Assembly: GCA_045222295.1 (NCBI GenBank)
Contig: JBGUXP010000014.1
Coordinates: 22,310 to 86,309 of the forward strand
Source: Colimorpha sp045222295
GTDB lineage: Bacteria; Bacteroidota; Bacteroidia; Bacteroidales; P3
Direction: 5' to 3'
Length of the DNA: 64,000 nucleotides
Positions 36,601 to 46,091 of this stretch are shown one piece after another. Every line of letters begins with the position of its first letter. Within the stretch, counting starts at the first letter, position 1. The notes beneath the pieces are model-generated. The model was not told the origin of the DNA and searched no databases. It was given only the letters and a program-made list of their open reading frames with translations. The translations under genes and the position numbers were made by a program.

Positions 36601-38671
36601 GACCCTTCTCATCAGTGTATGAACTGGGGATGGAAGAGGATGCCTCGATATAAGACTCACCATAGTTGTTGGAGTTGGGGTTCTCATAAGTAAGATAGAG
36701 GACAACCTCATTCTCAAGTTCCTGAGCAGTGAGCGTGGGTGCATCGGGACCATCAAGAACTTTGAAGCAGTTCTCGAAGAGGCGCTGGCAGACGTCGTCA
36801 ATCTGACGGAGCAACTGGACAGATGACCAGTTGTCGCCATTGGTAGCCTGTGCGAAGGGGATACCCACAGTAATGTAGTTAAGGGCACCAGGCTTCAGGG
36901 TAAACGGACCTGCCGACTGCATGAAACGACGGTCATTGACAGTATTACCGGCAGTGATCTCAGTCCAGTCGTTGGGGTGGACGGTCGGGACAACGCCATC
37001 GGTACCCCAATGCCATGGGTCACTATCGTCGGGGAACATGAAGTCACAATCAATCTTGGCAGGATCAATACCGGAAGCGATAGCGTTTCCGCCATATTTC
37101 ATGCGCTGGTTGTTCTTCCAATAACCACGAAGGTAGTTATAGAAGTCGGAAGCTTTGGAGGGCTCACCGTTGATAGCATTGGAGCTGTTGTCGTAGTACA
37201 CAAAGCGGCGCATACCGAAACGTTCGTCATCAACAATATTGTTGCCGAAATTCACACCATTGATAGCGCAGTTGCCAATGACATCACCCGCTTTGAAGTA
37301 CCAGCTCTTGTAGTCAAGAGCAAAGAAGTCGTCGGCATGGTAGGAGATGTCGATGGTGTCATAGATTACGCGGCCCTGAGCGTCGACAGAGTCTATGTTG
37401 GTGCCTTTTTTCTTCATCTTGTAACTTTCAAGGAGCTTGTAAACAGGCTCACTTGTAGGACGGCTGAGGATGTACTCAATGTCAATCTTGGGATTATCCT
37501 TGCCATCGGGATCCATGTAGGGACCCTGGAAGAAGTCGATACCTACTGCAGGAGGAATGCCAGAATAGCTACCCGAACCGGGGCCATCCTGACCGTCGCC
37601 ATTATAGCAGTAACCAAGACCACGACGAACATCGCAACCAACAAAGTCATCATAGGCATATCCCAAATCGGGGTCGACCCACTGGCTGAAGTAAGTTTCG
37701 CGAAGCTCATAAGTGGAACGGTTGATAATCTCGTAGGAGTAGAAGGTCATGTCGTTGATACGGTCGTTCGTGGAGAAAGCAAAAGCCTGGGCACGAATCT
37801 CAAGACCGATAGGCTGACCTTTGGTCTCGGTATGGGTGTTACCCATATCGTTGAAAACCCACCAGATGGTCTGGTCACCTTTCAACACCTGGTCGGAAAG
37901 AATACCACCAGTGACGATACCCTTCTCGGTCTCCATCGTAGGCAGAGAGACGTTGGCACGCTCGGGGTGCTGCTGCTTGATGGTACGAGGGCAGAGTTCA
38001 TTGTTGAAATCATACCAAGGGTAGTCACCATTGTGAGGGTTATAGACACCATCGTTATCGGCATCATAGAAAGGAGCGAGGTAGCTGGTAAGGTCATCAC
38101 CACCGTCGCCGCTGGCGGGCCAGTTGAGAATCACCTCGGTAAGGTCATCGCCGGGGTCGCTCTTCTGGGTAACCGTGGCTCCAGTGTAGTCGAAGTGGTC
38201 CATAAAAGCGAGCACCTCGGCCTTAGTGATGATGTAATGTTTGTCGTAATAGTTACAGACAGGAAGGTCGATGGACGCAGTACCATCAATTTTCAGGGGA
38301 CCGGGCCAATAGTCGTCGCCCGACTGGCCAAAACGGAGAGCGGCAATACGAAGCTGATCGTTGACATCGGTACCACCAATCCAAAGAGCGGCACAATACA
38401 ACGGGCAGGTGTTGCTGTTCTTAGGCAGGTGATACTGGGCGATACTACCATCATACCACATGTTACCGTAGCCGTTAATCAGAGCACGGACATTGTTGAT
38501 ATTAAGTTCGGCCGTACTCTGGGCACGTTTACAGGCAGCAGCCTTGGTCTTGACAGCAGCGCTCTTCGCGTTGGCTTTCTTGCACTCGATGCACTCACGG
38601 GCGGAAACCGTCGACGAGAATGTCACGAGTAGCAAAGAGACCAATACTAATTTGCTATATATACTTTTCAT
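33689..38671 (-). CDS. large exported protein with FlgD-like C-terminal Ig domain, probable T9SS-associated surface protein
   Basis: A 1660-residue protein with signal peptide MKSIYSKLVLVSLLLVTFSS and a cysteine-containing start of the mature part (RECIECKKANAK). Residues up to about 900 are aromatic-rich beta structure. One segment, FYDADNDGVYNPHNGDYPWY, resembles a calcium-binding thrombospondin type 3 repeat. Later parts contain many polar strands without recognisable catalytic motifs. The C-terminus has a FlgD-like Ig fold (CTIRIYTVDGTLVRTLGP ... TGIPIAGGMYLIHV), as in many T9SS sorting domains. It then runs on for about 20 residues to the unusual end MRPVDLNSFGF. It lies between a TonB-dependent receptor (26 bp gap) and a PorV/PorQ-family gene (32 bp gap), so the three probably make one surface system. 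Confidence 0.82.
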   Translation of the reverse strand: MKSIYSKLVLVSLLLVTFSSTVSARECIECKKANAKSAAVKTKAAACKRAQSTAELNINNVRALINGYGNMWYDGSIAQYHLPKNSNTCPLYCAALWIGGTDVNDQLRIAALRFGQSGDDYWPGPLKIDGTASIDLPVCNYYDKHYIITKAEVLAFMDHFDYTGATVTQKSDPGDDLTEVILNWPASGDGGDDLTSYLAPFYDADNDGVYNPHNGDYPWYDFNNELCPRTIKQQHPERANVSLPTMETEKGIVTGGILSDQVLKGDQTIWWVFNDMGNTHTETKGQPIGLEIRAQAFAFSTNDRINDMTFYSYEIINRSTYELRETYFSQWVDPDLGYAYDDFVGCDVRRGLGYCYNGDGQDGPGSGSYSGIPPAVGIDFFQGPYMDPDGKDNPKIDIEYILSRPTSEPVYKLLESYKMKKKGTNIDSVDAQGRVIYDTIDISYHADDFFALDYKSWYFKAGDVIGNCAINGVNFGNNIVDDERFGMRRFVYYDNSSNAINGEPSKASDFYNYLRGYWKNNQRMKYGGNAIASGIDPAKIDCDFMFPDDSDPWHWGTDGVVPTVHPNDWTEITAGNTVNDRRFMQSAGPFTLKPGALNYITVGIPFAQATNGDNWSSVQLLRQIDDVCQRLFENCFKVLDGPDAPTLTAQELENEVVLYLTYENPNSNNYGESYIEASSSIPSSYTDEKGQSHAYDIYYRFEGYQIYQLKDASCSIADIDDPTKAALVAQCDIENYYDSLIYSWDKDENGDSILVSTPNDAPSLGIGTLVNYTQDTRTGILTGAVKVSGANTGIQHVFRITKDQFATGINTNLVNNREYYYVAIAYAHNRYKEYSQTDPSYLDGQKEPYLAGRKNEKGGSITPITVIPHNPVFEDGGKVAQSEFGMCPRIVRLGGYGNGGSVLRLSQATIDTLMGDPAQGLFAKAPGTFTIDINSAGVDKSVMNNPCIAANPSYEENYGPINVRVIDPLKIREGRYNILFKNSGAKDTAEVTNKTRWCIVRDGGGHVDSSYADGHWTYRDTIYSDFEIGRSNEQLFLDMGLAITLVNPKAIATEVEYYPSSHLFVGGIASKGALLGSSMTYADENKQWLSGVADNDSYFIYNWIRSGSQFAGGTANTFINTSGKYSVSEPYLDEDFYRIYQKGTGMEARTVEEAIDKDQVFESVVYGLWGPYGLTSTQPFHPGFNFSYYMAPDDSLAEHGKNKYALERKLMLYSSNKALNYSVLDNLPSVQIVFTADTSKWTRCPVIEMCDDRTQSEGNARRFSARRHASVNKLGKTKAQMDAAGIAYTAGSYDDPEYISANGMGWFPGYAINTVTGERLNIMFGEDSRYVQHNGADMMWNPDASMTEGTQNYVIGGRHYIYVMNATKQPFRNMRTGSLVTTYYNTPSYDAGRWAMKMLSSLDRLMEARYVAAGNYFLNRGLSDEADAGSAATQLLVRDSIAMLYASVAWVNMPLVSSRYQFTNPMDIPCDVTVNIDVRKPYGNFMTPNQTTSVNAGAVNKNHEMPAYQFVLTANDAVREGLATRSNANQDFIDSILGQINVVPNPYYSYSSYETASQLETKVRIINLPTGIENGVKQGCTIRIYTVDGTLVRTLGPTAVTRDASIGAENTTVDWDLHNQTGIPIAGGMYLIHVTVPGVGERVIKWFGTMRPVDLNSFGF

Positions 38672-38697
38672 CTTTATAATATTTTATCGCGTTAGGA

Positions 38698-41600
38698 TTA
38701 GAAGTTATACGAAACAGAGACACGGATGGTACGGGGGTTGGAGTAGTTCCAAGTGCCGTTTTGGTGGATGATGGTGTAGATGTCGCGGTAGGCCGTAGGA
38801 TCGAGATATGCATTGATAATTTGCTGCATCTCGGGGTCAGTCAGATAACCGTCGTCCTCGGGGTTGCCTGTAACTTTGAAGACATCAAGAACGTTGCGGA
38901 TGTTGAAGAGGTTATTGACAGTAATGTCAGCCTTAATGAAAGTCTGACGCTTGCCAACCTGGATAGGCCACACTTTGTCGACGACAACATTGAAGTAGAA
39001 GCCCCACGGCAGACGGGCACCTTTGTAACCACCGACGATGGTGTACTGCGAGTTGGAGAAGGCCTTGGTATAAGGACGACCCGACTGGGCAACAGCCATG
39101 AAGTTGACACCGAAGTTCTCAAGGACCTTGATCTCTTTCTTACGTTTCTCACCAGTCTCCTTGTCGGTGACGACACGGGTGATGACAGGTCCGTTGTACT
39201 GAGCACCGGAGCCATAGCGGAAGTCGACGTTAGCCTTGAACTCATGACGACGGTCATCAGCAATAGGGTTGAGCATCTTCAGCGTGGTGTAACCTTCTTT
39301 GATAAGCTCAGTCATGGTGCTGGAAGACAAACCGGTACCCTCAGCATACTGGAGAGTATAGTTGGCGTTGATACGGATGTTCTTGGTCTGACGGAGGTCG
39401 TAAGCCAGGGTGACACCCTTGATGGTACGGAAGTCCTTATTGTCGTAGCTGTAGTAGTTGGGGTTGGGGTCAGCACCGGCATACTGGACAAGCTGAATCA
39501 GGTCGCGGGTCTCCTTATAGTAGGCCGAGGCGCTGATGGCGGAATTGTCGTTGAGAGCCTGCTGGAAGCCAAGCTCATAGTTGGTGATGCGCTCTGGCTT
39601 CAGGTTGGGATTGCTGATGCTGTTGATTTTCTTCATGAAGAGGTAGCTGTAGTAGTCAGCCTGCCAGCCGCTGGAAGGACGGCGGGCAATAATGTCGTAA
39701 CTGGCTTTGAACTGCGATTTCTCACCGATGGGGAAGGAGAATGCAATACGAGGCATGGCGACAATCTGAGGAGTGTAGCGCTCGAAAGCCTCGGTACCAA
39801 CGGTATTGTTGGCAATAGCATTGAGACCTCTCTCTGTATAGTAAGGAGTGGGCTGACCGGAGTTACCATTGATGGCAGAGGTATTAATCTGCTCGACACC
39901 GTCGACATTATACCACTTGCCAGATTGGTCACGATAACCCTTGATGATAGGCTTGCTGGCACCTTCTGCAGTGGAAACCTGATCGACATAGGGCACCCAG
40001 TCGTCACCGGCATTGTTAAGGTACTGTCCACCACCACCAATCAAACTGGGATTGTTGCGAATGTCTGCAACAGTATAAGACTCATACAAGAGATAGGGAT
40101 CTTTCATCACATACTGATTGCCGTTGAAGTAGTCGACACGGACACCCACGTTGAAGATAAGGTCTTGGAAATAGAACTTATCCTGGATATAACCAGCTGC
40201 ATAGATGGGCGAGAAGGCAGGAGCATAACGATACTTGCCATCGGTGAGGTTGAAGAACTTGTCGAGACTCCAATTGGAACCGCTGTATTTCTCACCCGTA
40301 TGGTCGTAACCATAGTAAGATACGTAAGAGCCATTACCATCGTTAAACATCTCGTCGACAGAGAACATGTTCAAACCACCAGCATTGACAAAGTCCTCCG
40401 GCATATAGCGGTCGATATCAATCCATGTGTGGTCATCAATGGGGCTACCATCTGTGTTGGTAAAGCCATTGCTGATAAGATAATTACGGAAAGACTTGTC
40501 GAACTCAGTCTGCGACTCAGAATTGACTAAACGGTTGTAATTGACATAAAGCTGCGAACCGCGGGTCTCATAAATAGGATTGTCGAGGTCCAACTGTTGG
40601 ATGTGCTTGTTGGCTTCGTCACGCATAAGAGTCCAAAGTGAATAAGCACCGATTTGATAGTAGGAGTTCCACATCTGGTCATACTGGAAACCAATCTCGA
40701 TTTCATGTCCATAAATATCGGCAGAAGCCTTGGCAGAAAGGAAAAGGTAATCATCCTGAGAGAGGGCATAACCAGCACTCTGGACACCAACGTTACTGAT
40801 AAGACCATAGATAGAGGAAGGAGAGTCACCATTCATCAAACCCTTATAGCCAAGGATATACTCACGCTGTCTGAGATTGGGACGAATGTCCTCAAATTCA
40901 GGGCTAGTGAAGAGTTGCTCGTTATAGTTGGCAAGGATGGGGTTGTAGATACCGCTCCCGGAAACATAGGTCACATTGTCACTCCAGGCATTCTGTACTT
41001 TAGCCCAACGCTGGGTTCCATAATAATCGATAAGCTTGTCCTCATAACTACGATTCTTCTCTGTGATAAACTTTCCAATGTAACCATATTTGAACAAATC
41101 GTCAATACTCGAGCCAAAGTTCTCATTGTAGGACTTCGAAGTCGCACGGTTGACCATGGCAGTGATGTTGTACATAACATTTTTGATGGGAGAAGAAGCC
41201 TGGGCCTCGTCCTCGTTAGTAACCTGCGGGTCTTTGAACCGTTGAGTAAAGTCAACAGTCAACACCATGTTTTTAGACTCACCGACGCCATTGCCGACAA
41301 GAGGCATGGTCAAAGGAGAAATACCACCTCCCGGAGAATGGGCAGCGCTAAATTCTCCCGTAACCACAAGACTTGTATACTCGGAGAAACGGAAATCAAG
41401 TGCACCTTCCATAGCAACTGAATAGTATTGCAGGTCGGGCACGCGGCTTGACGAGGTGAAATCGTCAGAAGTGAGGCGCGTGATTTTATGGAACGAATCA
41501 CGACGAAGGATAGTCTCTGCAGTATAGTTGATACCACCGGTAAGAGGATCATACGTCAGAGGATTCTGTTCTATCTGTCTCACGATATCATCGTCAACAA

Positions 41601-42495
41601 TTTGGAACTCATACCCCTTGGCACGATAGTAGGGCCAATTGCGATAGTTGGCCTGACCCGTGAAACGGAAGCCCACAAGGGTGCGGTCGCCGGTAACATT
41701 GCCATTTTCATCCTTGATAGGCATTTTGTACACAGGACCGGTCAAGTAAACGACCAATGAGTTGAGCAGACGATAGTCAAGATAACCCTCCCATCGGACC
41801 AGACCTTGGAACTGGCTGGTCGGGGGTTTGAGGGTAATAATCTGTGTACCGCCGATAGCTTCACCGATACTGGCAGGTGTACCGCCAAGAATCACCTGGA
41901 TTTCAGCGATAGCATCCTTAGGCACGTTGATACCCGTACGTTTGCGGACGCCGCCCTGCATGGTCACCATGCCACCCTCACCACGGGCAGAACTCGTACC
42001 ACCGTCGCTGTATCCCATACCGCCGACGGCGGCAACGATAGCATCGACAGAGTTGCCAGGCATGTGCTGGATATCCTCCGCACTCATACGCTGACCCGAC
42101 TCAGGAGAACCCACCTCGATGATAGGCACCTTGTCGGCCTCGATGGTAATTTCCTCGAGGTTGGTAGCACCAGACTTAAGTTTGATGTCAACGACAGTAA
42201 AACCGGTAGCCTTCACCTGGATGCCAGTACGCTGATAACGATTGTAGCCCACAGAAGAGACTTCAATGTCATACGTACCTACATTGACAGGCTTGATAGT
42301 GAACACACCATCGAAGTCGGTAGTACCGCCATGTACTTGTTTGCCATCCTGCTTGACGACAACATTGACAAAGGGCAGAGGCTCGTTTGTCTTTTCGTCG
42401 GTAATGGTACCCTTTATAGTGCCTTGAGCGAGGGCAACCATTTCTGCCATCAGCAAGAGTCCGAATGTCAATAGTACTTTTCTAAACATTCTCAT
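38698..42495 (-). CDS. TonB-dependent outer-membrane receptor with N-terminal carboxypeptidase-regulatory-like domain
   Basis: A 1265-residue receptor. The signal peptide ends at MVALAQ. Residues about 25-108 form the carboxypeptidase-D-regulatory-like domain (IKGTITDEKTNEPLPFVNVV). A plug domain follows with MSAEDIQHMPGNSVDAIVAA and the glycine-rich GGTSSARGEGGMVTMQGG near 145-185. A large 22-strand-type barrel completes the protein, ending in RTIRVSVSYNF with C-terminal Phe. It should import a ligand across the outer membrane using TonB-ExbBD energy. There is no SusD partner beside it; the downstream genes encode instead a large exported protein and a PorV/PorQ-family barrel. It lies 26 bp downstream of a small acidic membrane-anchored protein gene. 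Confidence 0.9.
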   Translation of the reverse strand: MRMFRKVLLTFGLLLMAEMVALAQGTIKGTITDEKTNEPLPFVNVVVKQDGKQVHGGTTDFDGVFTIKPVNVGTYDIEVSSVGYNRYQRTGIQVKATGFTVVDIKLKSGATNLEEITIEADKVPIIEVGSPESGQRMSAEDIQHMPGNSVDAIVAAVGGMGYSDGGTSSARGEGGMVTMQGGVRKRTGINVPKDAIAEIQVILGGTPASIGEAIGGTQIITLKPPTSQFQGLVRWEGYLDYRLLNSLVVYLTGPVYKMPIKDENGNVTGDRTLVGFRFTGQANYRNWPYYRAKGYEFQIVDDDIVRQIEQNPLTYDPLTGGINYTAETILRRDSFHKITRLTSDDFTSSSRVPDLQYYSVAMEGALDFRFSEYTSLVVTGEFSAAHSPGGGISPLTMPLVGNGVGESKNMVLTVDFTQRFKDPQVTNEDEAQASSPIKNVMYNITAMVNRATSKSYNENFGSSIDDLFKYGYIGKFITEKNRSYEDKLIDYYGTQRWAKVQNAWSDNVTYVSGSGIYNPILANYNEQLFTSPEFEDIRPNLRQREYILGYKGLMNGDSPSSIYGLISNVGVQSAGYALSQDDYLFLSAKASADIYGHEIEIGFQYDQMWNSYYQIGAYSLWTLMRDEANKHIQQLDLDNPIYETRGSQLYVNYNRLVNSESQTEFDKSFRNYLISNGFTNTDGSPIDDHTWIDIDRYMPEDFVNAGGLNMFSVDEMFNDGNGSYVSYYGYDHTGEKYSGSNWSLDKFFNLTDGKYRYAPAFSPIYAAGYIQDKFYFQDLIFNVGVRVDYFNGNQYVMKDPYLLYESYTVADIRNNPSLIGGGGQYLNNAGDDWVPYVDQVSTAEGASKPIIKGYRDQSGKWYNVDGVEQINTSAINGNSGQPTPYYTERGLNAIANNTVGTEAFERYTPQIVAMPRIAFSFPIGEKSQFKASYDIIARRPSSGWQADYYSYLFMKKINSISNPNLKPERITNYELGFQQALNDNSAISASAYYKETRDLIQLVQYAGADPNPNYYSYDNKDFRTIKGVTLAYDLRQTKNIRINANYTLQYAEGTGLSSSTMTELIKEGYTTLKMLNPIADDRRHEFKANVDFRYGSGAQYNGPVITRVVTDKETGEKRKKEIKVLENFGVNFMAVAQSGRPYTKAFSNSQYTIVGGYKGARLPWGFYFNVVVDKVWPIQVGKRQTFIKADITVNNLFNIRNVLDVFKVTGNPEDDGYLTDPEMQQIINAYLDPTAYRDIYTIIHQNGTWNYSNPRTIRVSVSYNF

Positions 42496-42521
42496 TGCGT
42501 TTACATGTTAAGTTATTATTT

Positions 42522-42875
42522 TTATTGATTTATTTCGTCTATATATTTATTGGTCAAAATAACCTGACTTACCACCGCCTGCCTCAGGTCAAACTGAGGA
42601 CGGACAGGTTCTTCAACAGCTGTCACGAAAAACGATTGGGGTTTTTCCTCACGGGTTTCATTGACAGACATATCGGCAGTATCAGACTCATAAGTAAAGT
42701 AGGGATTGTCTTCCATGGGGATTTCTTCCTCTTCCGAGGAAGAATCCTTCTGCTCCAGCACATCGTCGGCAGAGTCGTCCTCAGGGACGCTCTGCACGAC
42801 GATAGCTCTAGTGTATCTGGAATACATCGATATTCCGATAATCAATGCAAGCAGTAATATGGTGCTAACACCCAT
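42522..42875 (-). CDS. small acidic membrane-anchored protein of unknown function
   Basis: A 117-residue protein. Residues about 3-17 (VSTILLLALIIGISM) form one membrane anchor. A strongly acidic linker follows (PEDDSADDVLEQKDSSSEEE), and the protein ends with a more conserved-looking tail, FDLRQAVVSQVILTNKYIDE. That tail is similar to short tails I recall from Bacteroidales proteins of unknown role. The gene lies 37 bp downstream of secDF and 26 bp upstream of the TonB receptor, so it is probably transcribed with secDF. The anchor could be an uncleaved N-terminal segment with a cytoplasmic acidic domain, or the reverse. Confidence 0.65.
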   Translation of the reverse strand: MGVSTILLLALIIGISMYSRYTRAIVVQSVPEDDSADDVLEQKDSSSEEEEIPMEDNPYFTYESDTADMSVNETREEKPQSFFVTAVEEPVRPQFDLRQAVVSQVILTNKYIDEINQ

Positions 42876-42912
42876 TTCCTTTACCTATATATTGTATCCA
42901 ATAATATTAATA

Positions 42913-45900
42913 TTACTCAGCCAGATTTTTCGTCTTCTCTTTACCGGAAATCTCGTAGACCACAGCACAGGCAATGCACAGCGACGAGAACACACCTACG
43001 AGGACACCCACGAGGAGAGCGAAGATGAATCCACGAATCACCTCACCGCCGAAGATAAACATCATCAACAGGGTAAAGAAGGTGGTACCGGAAGTGTTAA
43101 CCGTACGAGCCAAGGTGGAGTTAATAGCATCATTCATGTGGGTCTTGAGGTCGCGCTTCGGATAAAGTTTGCGATACTCACGCACACGGTCGAAGATAAC
43201 CACGGTGGCATTGATGGAGTAACCAATGACCGTCAACACAGCCGATATGAAATACTGGTCAACCTCAAGGTTGAAAGGCAGCAGACCACGGAGCAGGGCG
43301 AAGATACCGATGACAAGCAATGCGTCGTGGAACAGAGCGGCCACGGAACCGATACCGAAACGCCAACTGCGGAAGCGGAGTCCAATATAGACAAACATCA
43401 CGAGCAGACCGCCCAACACAGCCCACCAAGAATGGACAAGATTATCGCGAGCCACACCGGCGCCGAACTGGTCGGACTGGATAATACCCAGCGGGTTGGT
43501 CTCGGTCGACTGGAACTCTTCGACAGAGACAGGGGTCTTGAAGTACTTGTTGACTCCAGCATAAAGTTTCTCAACAATCTCGTTCTTCACATCGTCACCA
43601 TCCTCGTCAATCTTGTACTTGGTGGTAATCTTCACCTGATTGCTGGGACCATAGGACTTCACCTCGGGAGCCTCCTCAAACTGTTTGACAAGGTCGCTAC
43701 GCACATCAGCCACAGAGACCGACTGGTCGAAGCGCACCACATACGAGCGGCCACCCTGGAAATCGATACCCATGCTCAGGCCACGTCCAGCCCAGCTGCC
43801 GATGGCAATCACGAGAGCAATGCCGGCGATAGTATAGAACATCTTACGACGACCAAGGAAGTCGAAGTGGACATTGCGCAGGAAATTCTCCGAGAAGGGG
43901 AAGGAGAAGTTCATCTTGCGCTTGTGGTCAAGGCTCGAGTCAATGAACAGACGAGTGATGAAGATGGAGGTAAACAGGGAGGTAACAATACCGATGCAGA
44001 GAGTCACAGCAAAGCCTTGGACGGCACCGGAACCGAACATAATCAGCACAATACCGAGCAGGAAGGTGGTCACCTGACCGTCGATAATGGCCGAGTAAGC
44101 ATTCTTGAAACCATTCTCAACAGCATTCGACAGACTGGTACCTGCACGGAGCTCTTCCTTCACACGCTCATAGATAATCACGTTACCGTCAACAGCCATA
44201 GCCATTGTCAACACGATACCGGCGATACCGGGAAGCGTAAGAACCGAACCGATAGAGGCGAGAACTCCTATAAGAAGGAATACATTAATAATAAGTGCAA
44301 CCACGGAGACCCAACCGGCACGGTTGTAGAAGAACACCATGTAGATGAGCACAATCACGAAAGCCAGAATGAACGACCAGAGACCGTTGCGGATAGACTC
44401 TTGACCGAGAGAAGGTCCGACTACGGCCTCGGACACGATGTTAGCCGGGGCGGGAAGCTTACCGCTCTTAAGGATGTTAGCAAGGTCTTTAGCCTCTTCC
44501 AGCGAGAAGTCGCCGGTGATAGACGAACGTCCACCAGCAATCTCACCATTGACAGTGGGGGCGGAATAGACCAAGTCGTCGAGGACGATGGCGATGCACT
44601 TGCCGACATTCTCGCCGGTAATACGCTTCCACTCACGGGCTCCGGCGCTGTTCATTGTCATAGAAACCTCGCTCTTGCCGTTGGTGGAGAAATCCTGACG
44701 GGCATCCGAAATGCAACTACCGTCAAGCAGGGCGGCACCGTCACGGGTGGTAATCTTGATAGCATAGAGGGTGAAGATGTCGCCACCGGTGAAATGCTCA
44801 TCGGCCTTGTTGGACCAGAGGAACTTCACGGAACGGGTGTCGAAGACTTTCTTCTCGGCAGCCTGAGCCAGCATGCGGTCAATAGCGGCACGGTCCTTGT
44901 CATGAGCCAGGCCCACGATGGGACCAGGGATATACTGACGGGTATTGCTAACGTAGGGCATCAGGAGAGCAAACAGAGGATGCTCCTTGGTATAGTTCTC
45001 GGCATTGGCGTTGGCATCGGAAGAGACATTGTCGACAGCCAGCTGATCCACCAAATTCGTGGAATCAACGACCTCAGCAGTGGCGGTGTCTTCCGTCTCT
45101 TTCATTCCTCCGGCAACAGAGGCGAGATACTTATCGGCAGCCTCAAGGAAGCGGCCGGCCTCGGCATTGTCATAGGTCTGCCAGAACTCCAACTGGGCAG
45201 TACCCTTTAAGAGTTTGCGCACGCGCTCAGGTTCCTTGACACCGGGAAGTTCAACGAGGATACGCTCCGAAGCGCTCAACTTCTGAATGGTGGGCTGGGC
45301 AACGCCGAACTTATCAATACGCTTGCTGATAATCTGGTAGGTACGGTCATAAGCATCGGAAGCCTCAGCACGGACGGCGGCGATGACGTTCTCATTGTCA
45401 TCACCCATCTTGATTTTGTCGCGGAGGTCACCGCTGCTAAAGATGGAAGCAAGTGAGACATTGGGGTCCAGAGCAACAATCTCCTCATAGAAGAGGGAGA
45501 CAAAGTCGCGGTTGGTAGTCACCTTCTGTTTCGCCAAGGCATTGTCGATAGCCTTCACGAAGGTGGGATCCTCGGCGTTCGTGGTGGCAAGAGCACGCAC
45601 GACATCGACGGTAGAGACCTCGAGCATCACATTCATACCGCCCTTCAGGTCAAGACCAAGGTTGATTTCGCGACCTTGACACTCGCGGTAGGTGTAGCCG
45701 AGATAAACTTTCTCAGTAGCCATGGAGTCAAGGTAGTGGGCCTCACGGGCATTCATAATGGAATCCGTGATAATTTGGGCTTCAAACTGACTCTTGTCGG
45801 CAATCAGTTTTTGCACCTGCTCACTGTTAACGTAGTTTTTTGCTTCAGTTTTGGCTTTGCTTTGGATGACATTTGTCACAATTGTAAACGACAATTGGAA

Positions 45901-45957
45901 CAGACAAACCAGCGCGAAAGCCCACGCCAAAAATTTGATAAGTCCTTTATTCTGCAT
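42913..45957 (-). CDS. secDF: SecDF fusion protein translocase subunit
   Basis: A 1014-residue inner-membrane protein joining SecD and SecF, as is usual in Bacteroidota. The N-terminal membrane helix (LIKFLAWAFALVCLFQLS) leads to the periplasmic domain beginning INLGLDLKGGMNVMLEV, the SecD D1 signature. SecD transmembrane helices include GIAGIVLTMAMAVDGNVIIYERV. The SecF half starts near residue 685 with HFDFLGRRKMFYTIAG, has MGIDFQGGRSYVVRF, and contains the second helix set with YSINATVVIFDRVREY. The protein uses the proton motive force to pull substrates during late Sec translocation and thus feeds the many exported proteins in this window. A promoter is present at 46005-46034. Confidence 0.96.
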   Translation of the reverse strand: MQNKGLIKFLAWAFALVCLFQLSFTIVTNVIQSKAKTEAKNYVNSEQVQKLIADKSQFEAQIITDSIMNAREAHYLDSMATEKVYLGYTYRECQGREINLGLDLKGGMNVMLEVSTVDVVRALATTNAEDPTFVKAIDNALAKQKVTTNRDFVSLFYEEIVALDPNVSLASIFSSGDLRDKIKMGDDNENVIAAVRAEASDAYDRTYQIISKRIDKFGVAQPTIQKLSASERILVELPGVKEPERVRKLLKGTAQLEFWQTYDNAEAGRFLEAADKYLASVAGGMKETEDTATAEVVDSTNLVDQLAVDNVSSDANANAENYTKEHPLFALLMPYVSNTRQYIPGPIVGLAHDKDRAAIDRMLAQAAEKKVFDTRSVKFLWSNKADEHFTGGDIFTLYAIKITTRDGAALLDGSCISDARQDFSTNGKSEVSMTMNSAGAREWKRITGENVGKCIAIVLDDLVYSAPTVNGEIAGGRSSITGDFSLEEAKDLANILKSGKLPAPANIVSEAVVGPSLGQESIRNGLWSFILAFVIVLIYMVFFYNRAGWVSVVALIINVFLLIGVLASIGSVLTLPGIAGIVLTMAMAVDGNVIIYERVKEELRAGTSLSNAVENGFKNAYSAIIDGQVTTFLLGIVLIMFGSGAVQGFAVTLCIGIVTSLFTSIFITRLFIDSSLDHKRKMNFSFPFSENFLRNVHFDFLGRRKMFYTIAGIALVIAIGSWAGRGLSMGIDFQGGRSYVVRFDQSVSVADVRSDLVKQFEEAPEVKSYGPSNQVKITTKYKIDEDGDDVKNEIVEKLYAGVNKYFKTPVSVEEFQSTETNPLGIIQSDQFGAGVARDNLVHSWWAVLGGLLVMFVYIGLRFRSWRFGIGSVAALFHDALLVIGIFALLRGLLPFNLEVDQYFISAVLTVIGYSINATVVIFDRVREYRKLYPKRDLKTHMNDAINSTLARTVNTSGTTFFTLLMMFIFGGEVIRGFIFALLVGVLVGVFSSLCIACAVVYEISGKEKTKNLAE

Positions 45958-46004
45958 ACTTTAGTTAATATTATTTATGTTTTTTATTATATTCATTGAA
46001 TGTG

Positions 46005-46034
46005 CAAAAATAAGAAAAATTATTGACATAGCAA
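46005..46034 (-). promoter_or_regulatory. secDF promoter
   Basis: Minus strand: -33 TTG (46032-46034), 19 bases, then the -7 box TATTTTTG (46005-46012), 47 bp before the secDF ATG. It faces the radC promoter on the other strand within 60 bp. Confidence 0.75.
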
Positions 46035-46055
46035 GGAAAATCGAAAAAAAACATG

Positions 46056-46063
46056 TATCTTTG
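46056..46063 (+). promoter_or_regulatory. radC promoter (-7 motif)
   Basis: TATCTTTG matches TAnnTTTG. Transcription would start near 46070, downstream of the first ATG of the frame (46053) and 22 bp before the ATG at 46092. This decides the radC start. A good -33 is not seen. Confidence 0.6.
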
Positions 46064-46091
46064 CACAAAAAATCTAGAGTTACAGCAAGAT

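Noticed and set aside
36977..38632. 551-codon plus-strand frame opposite the 1660-residue protein
   Set aside because: Antisense shadow; the minus-strand frame has a signal peptide and a C-terminal Ig domain.
42706..45210. 834-codon plus-strand frame opposite secDF
   Set aside because: Antisense shadow of secDF, rich in His/Thr/Glu with no domain pattern.
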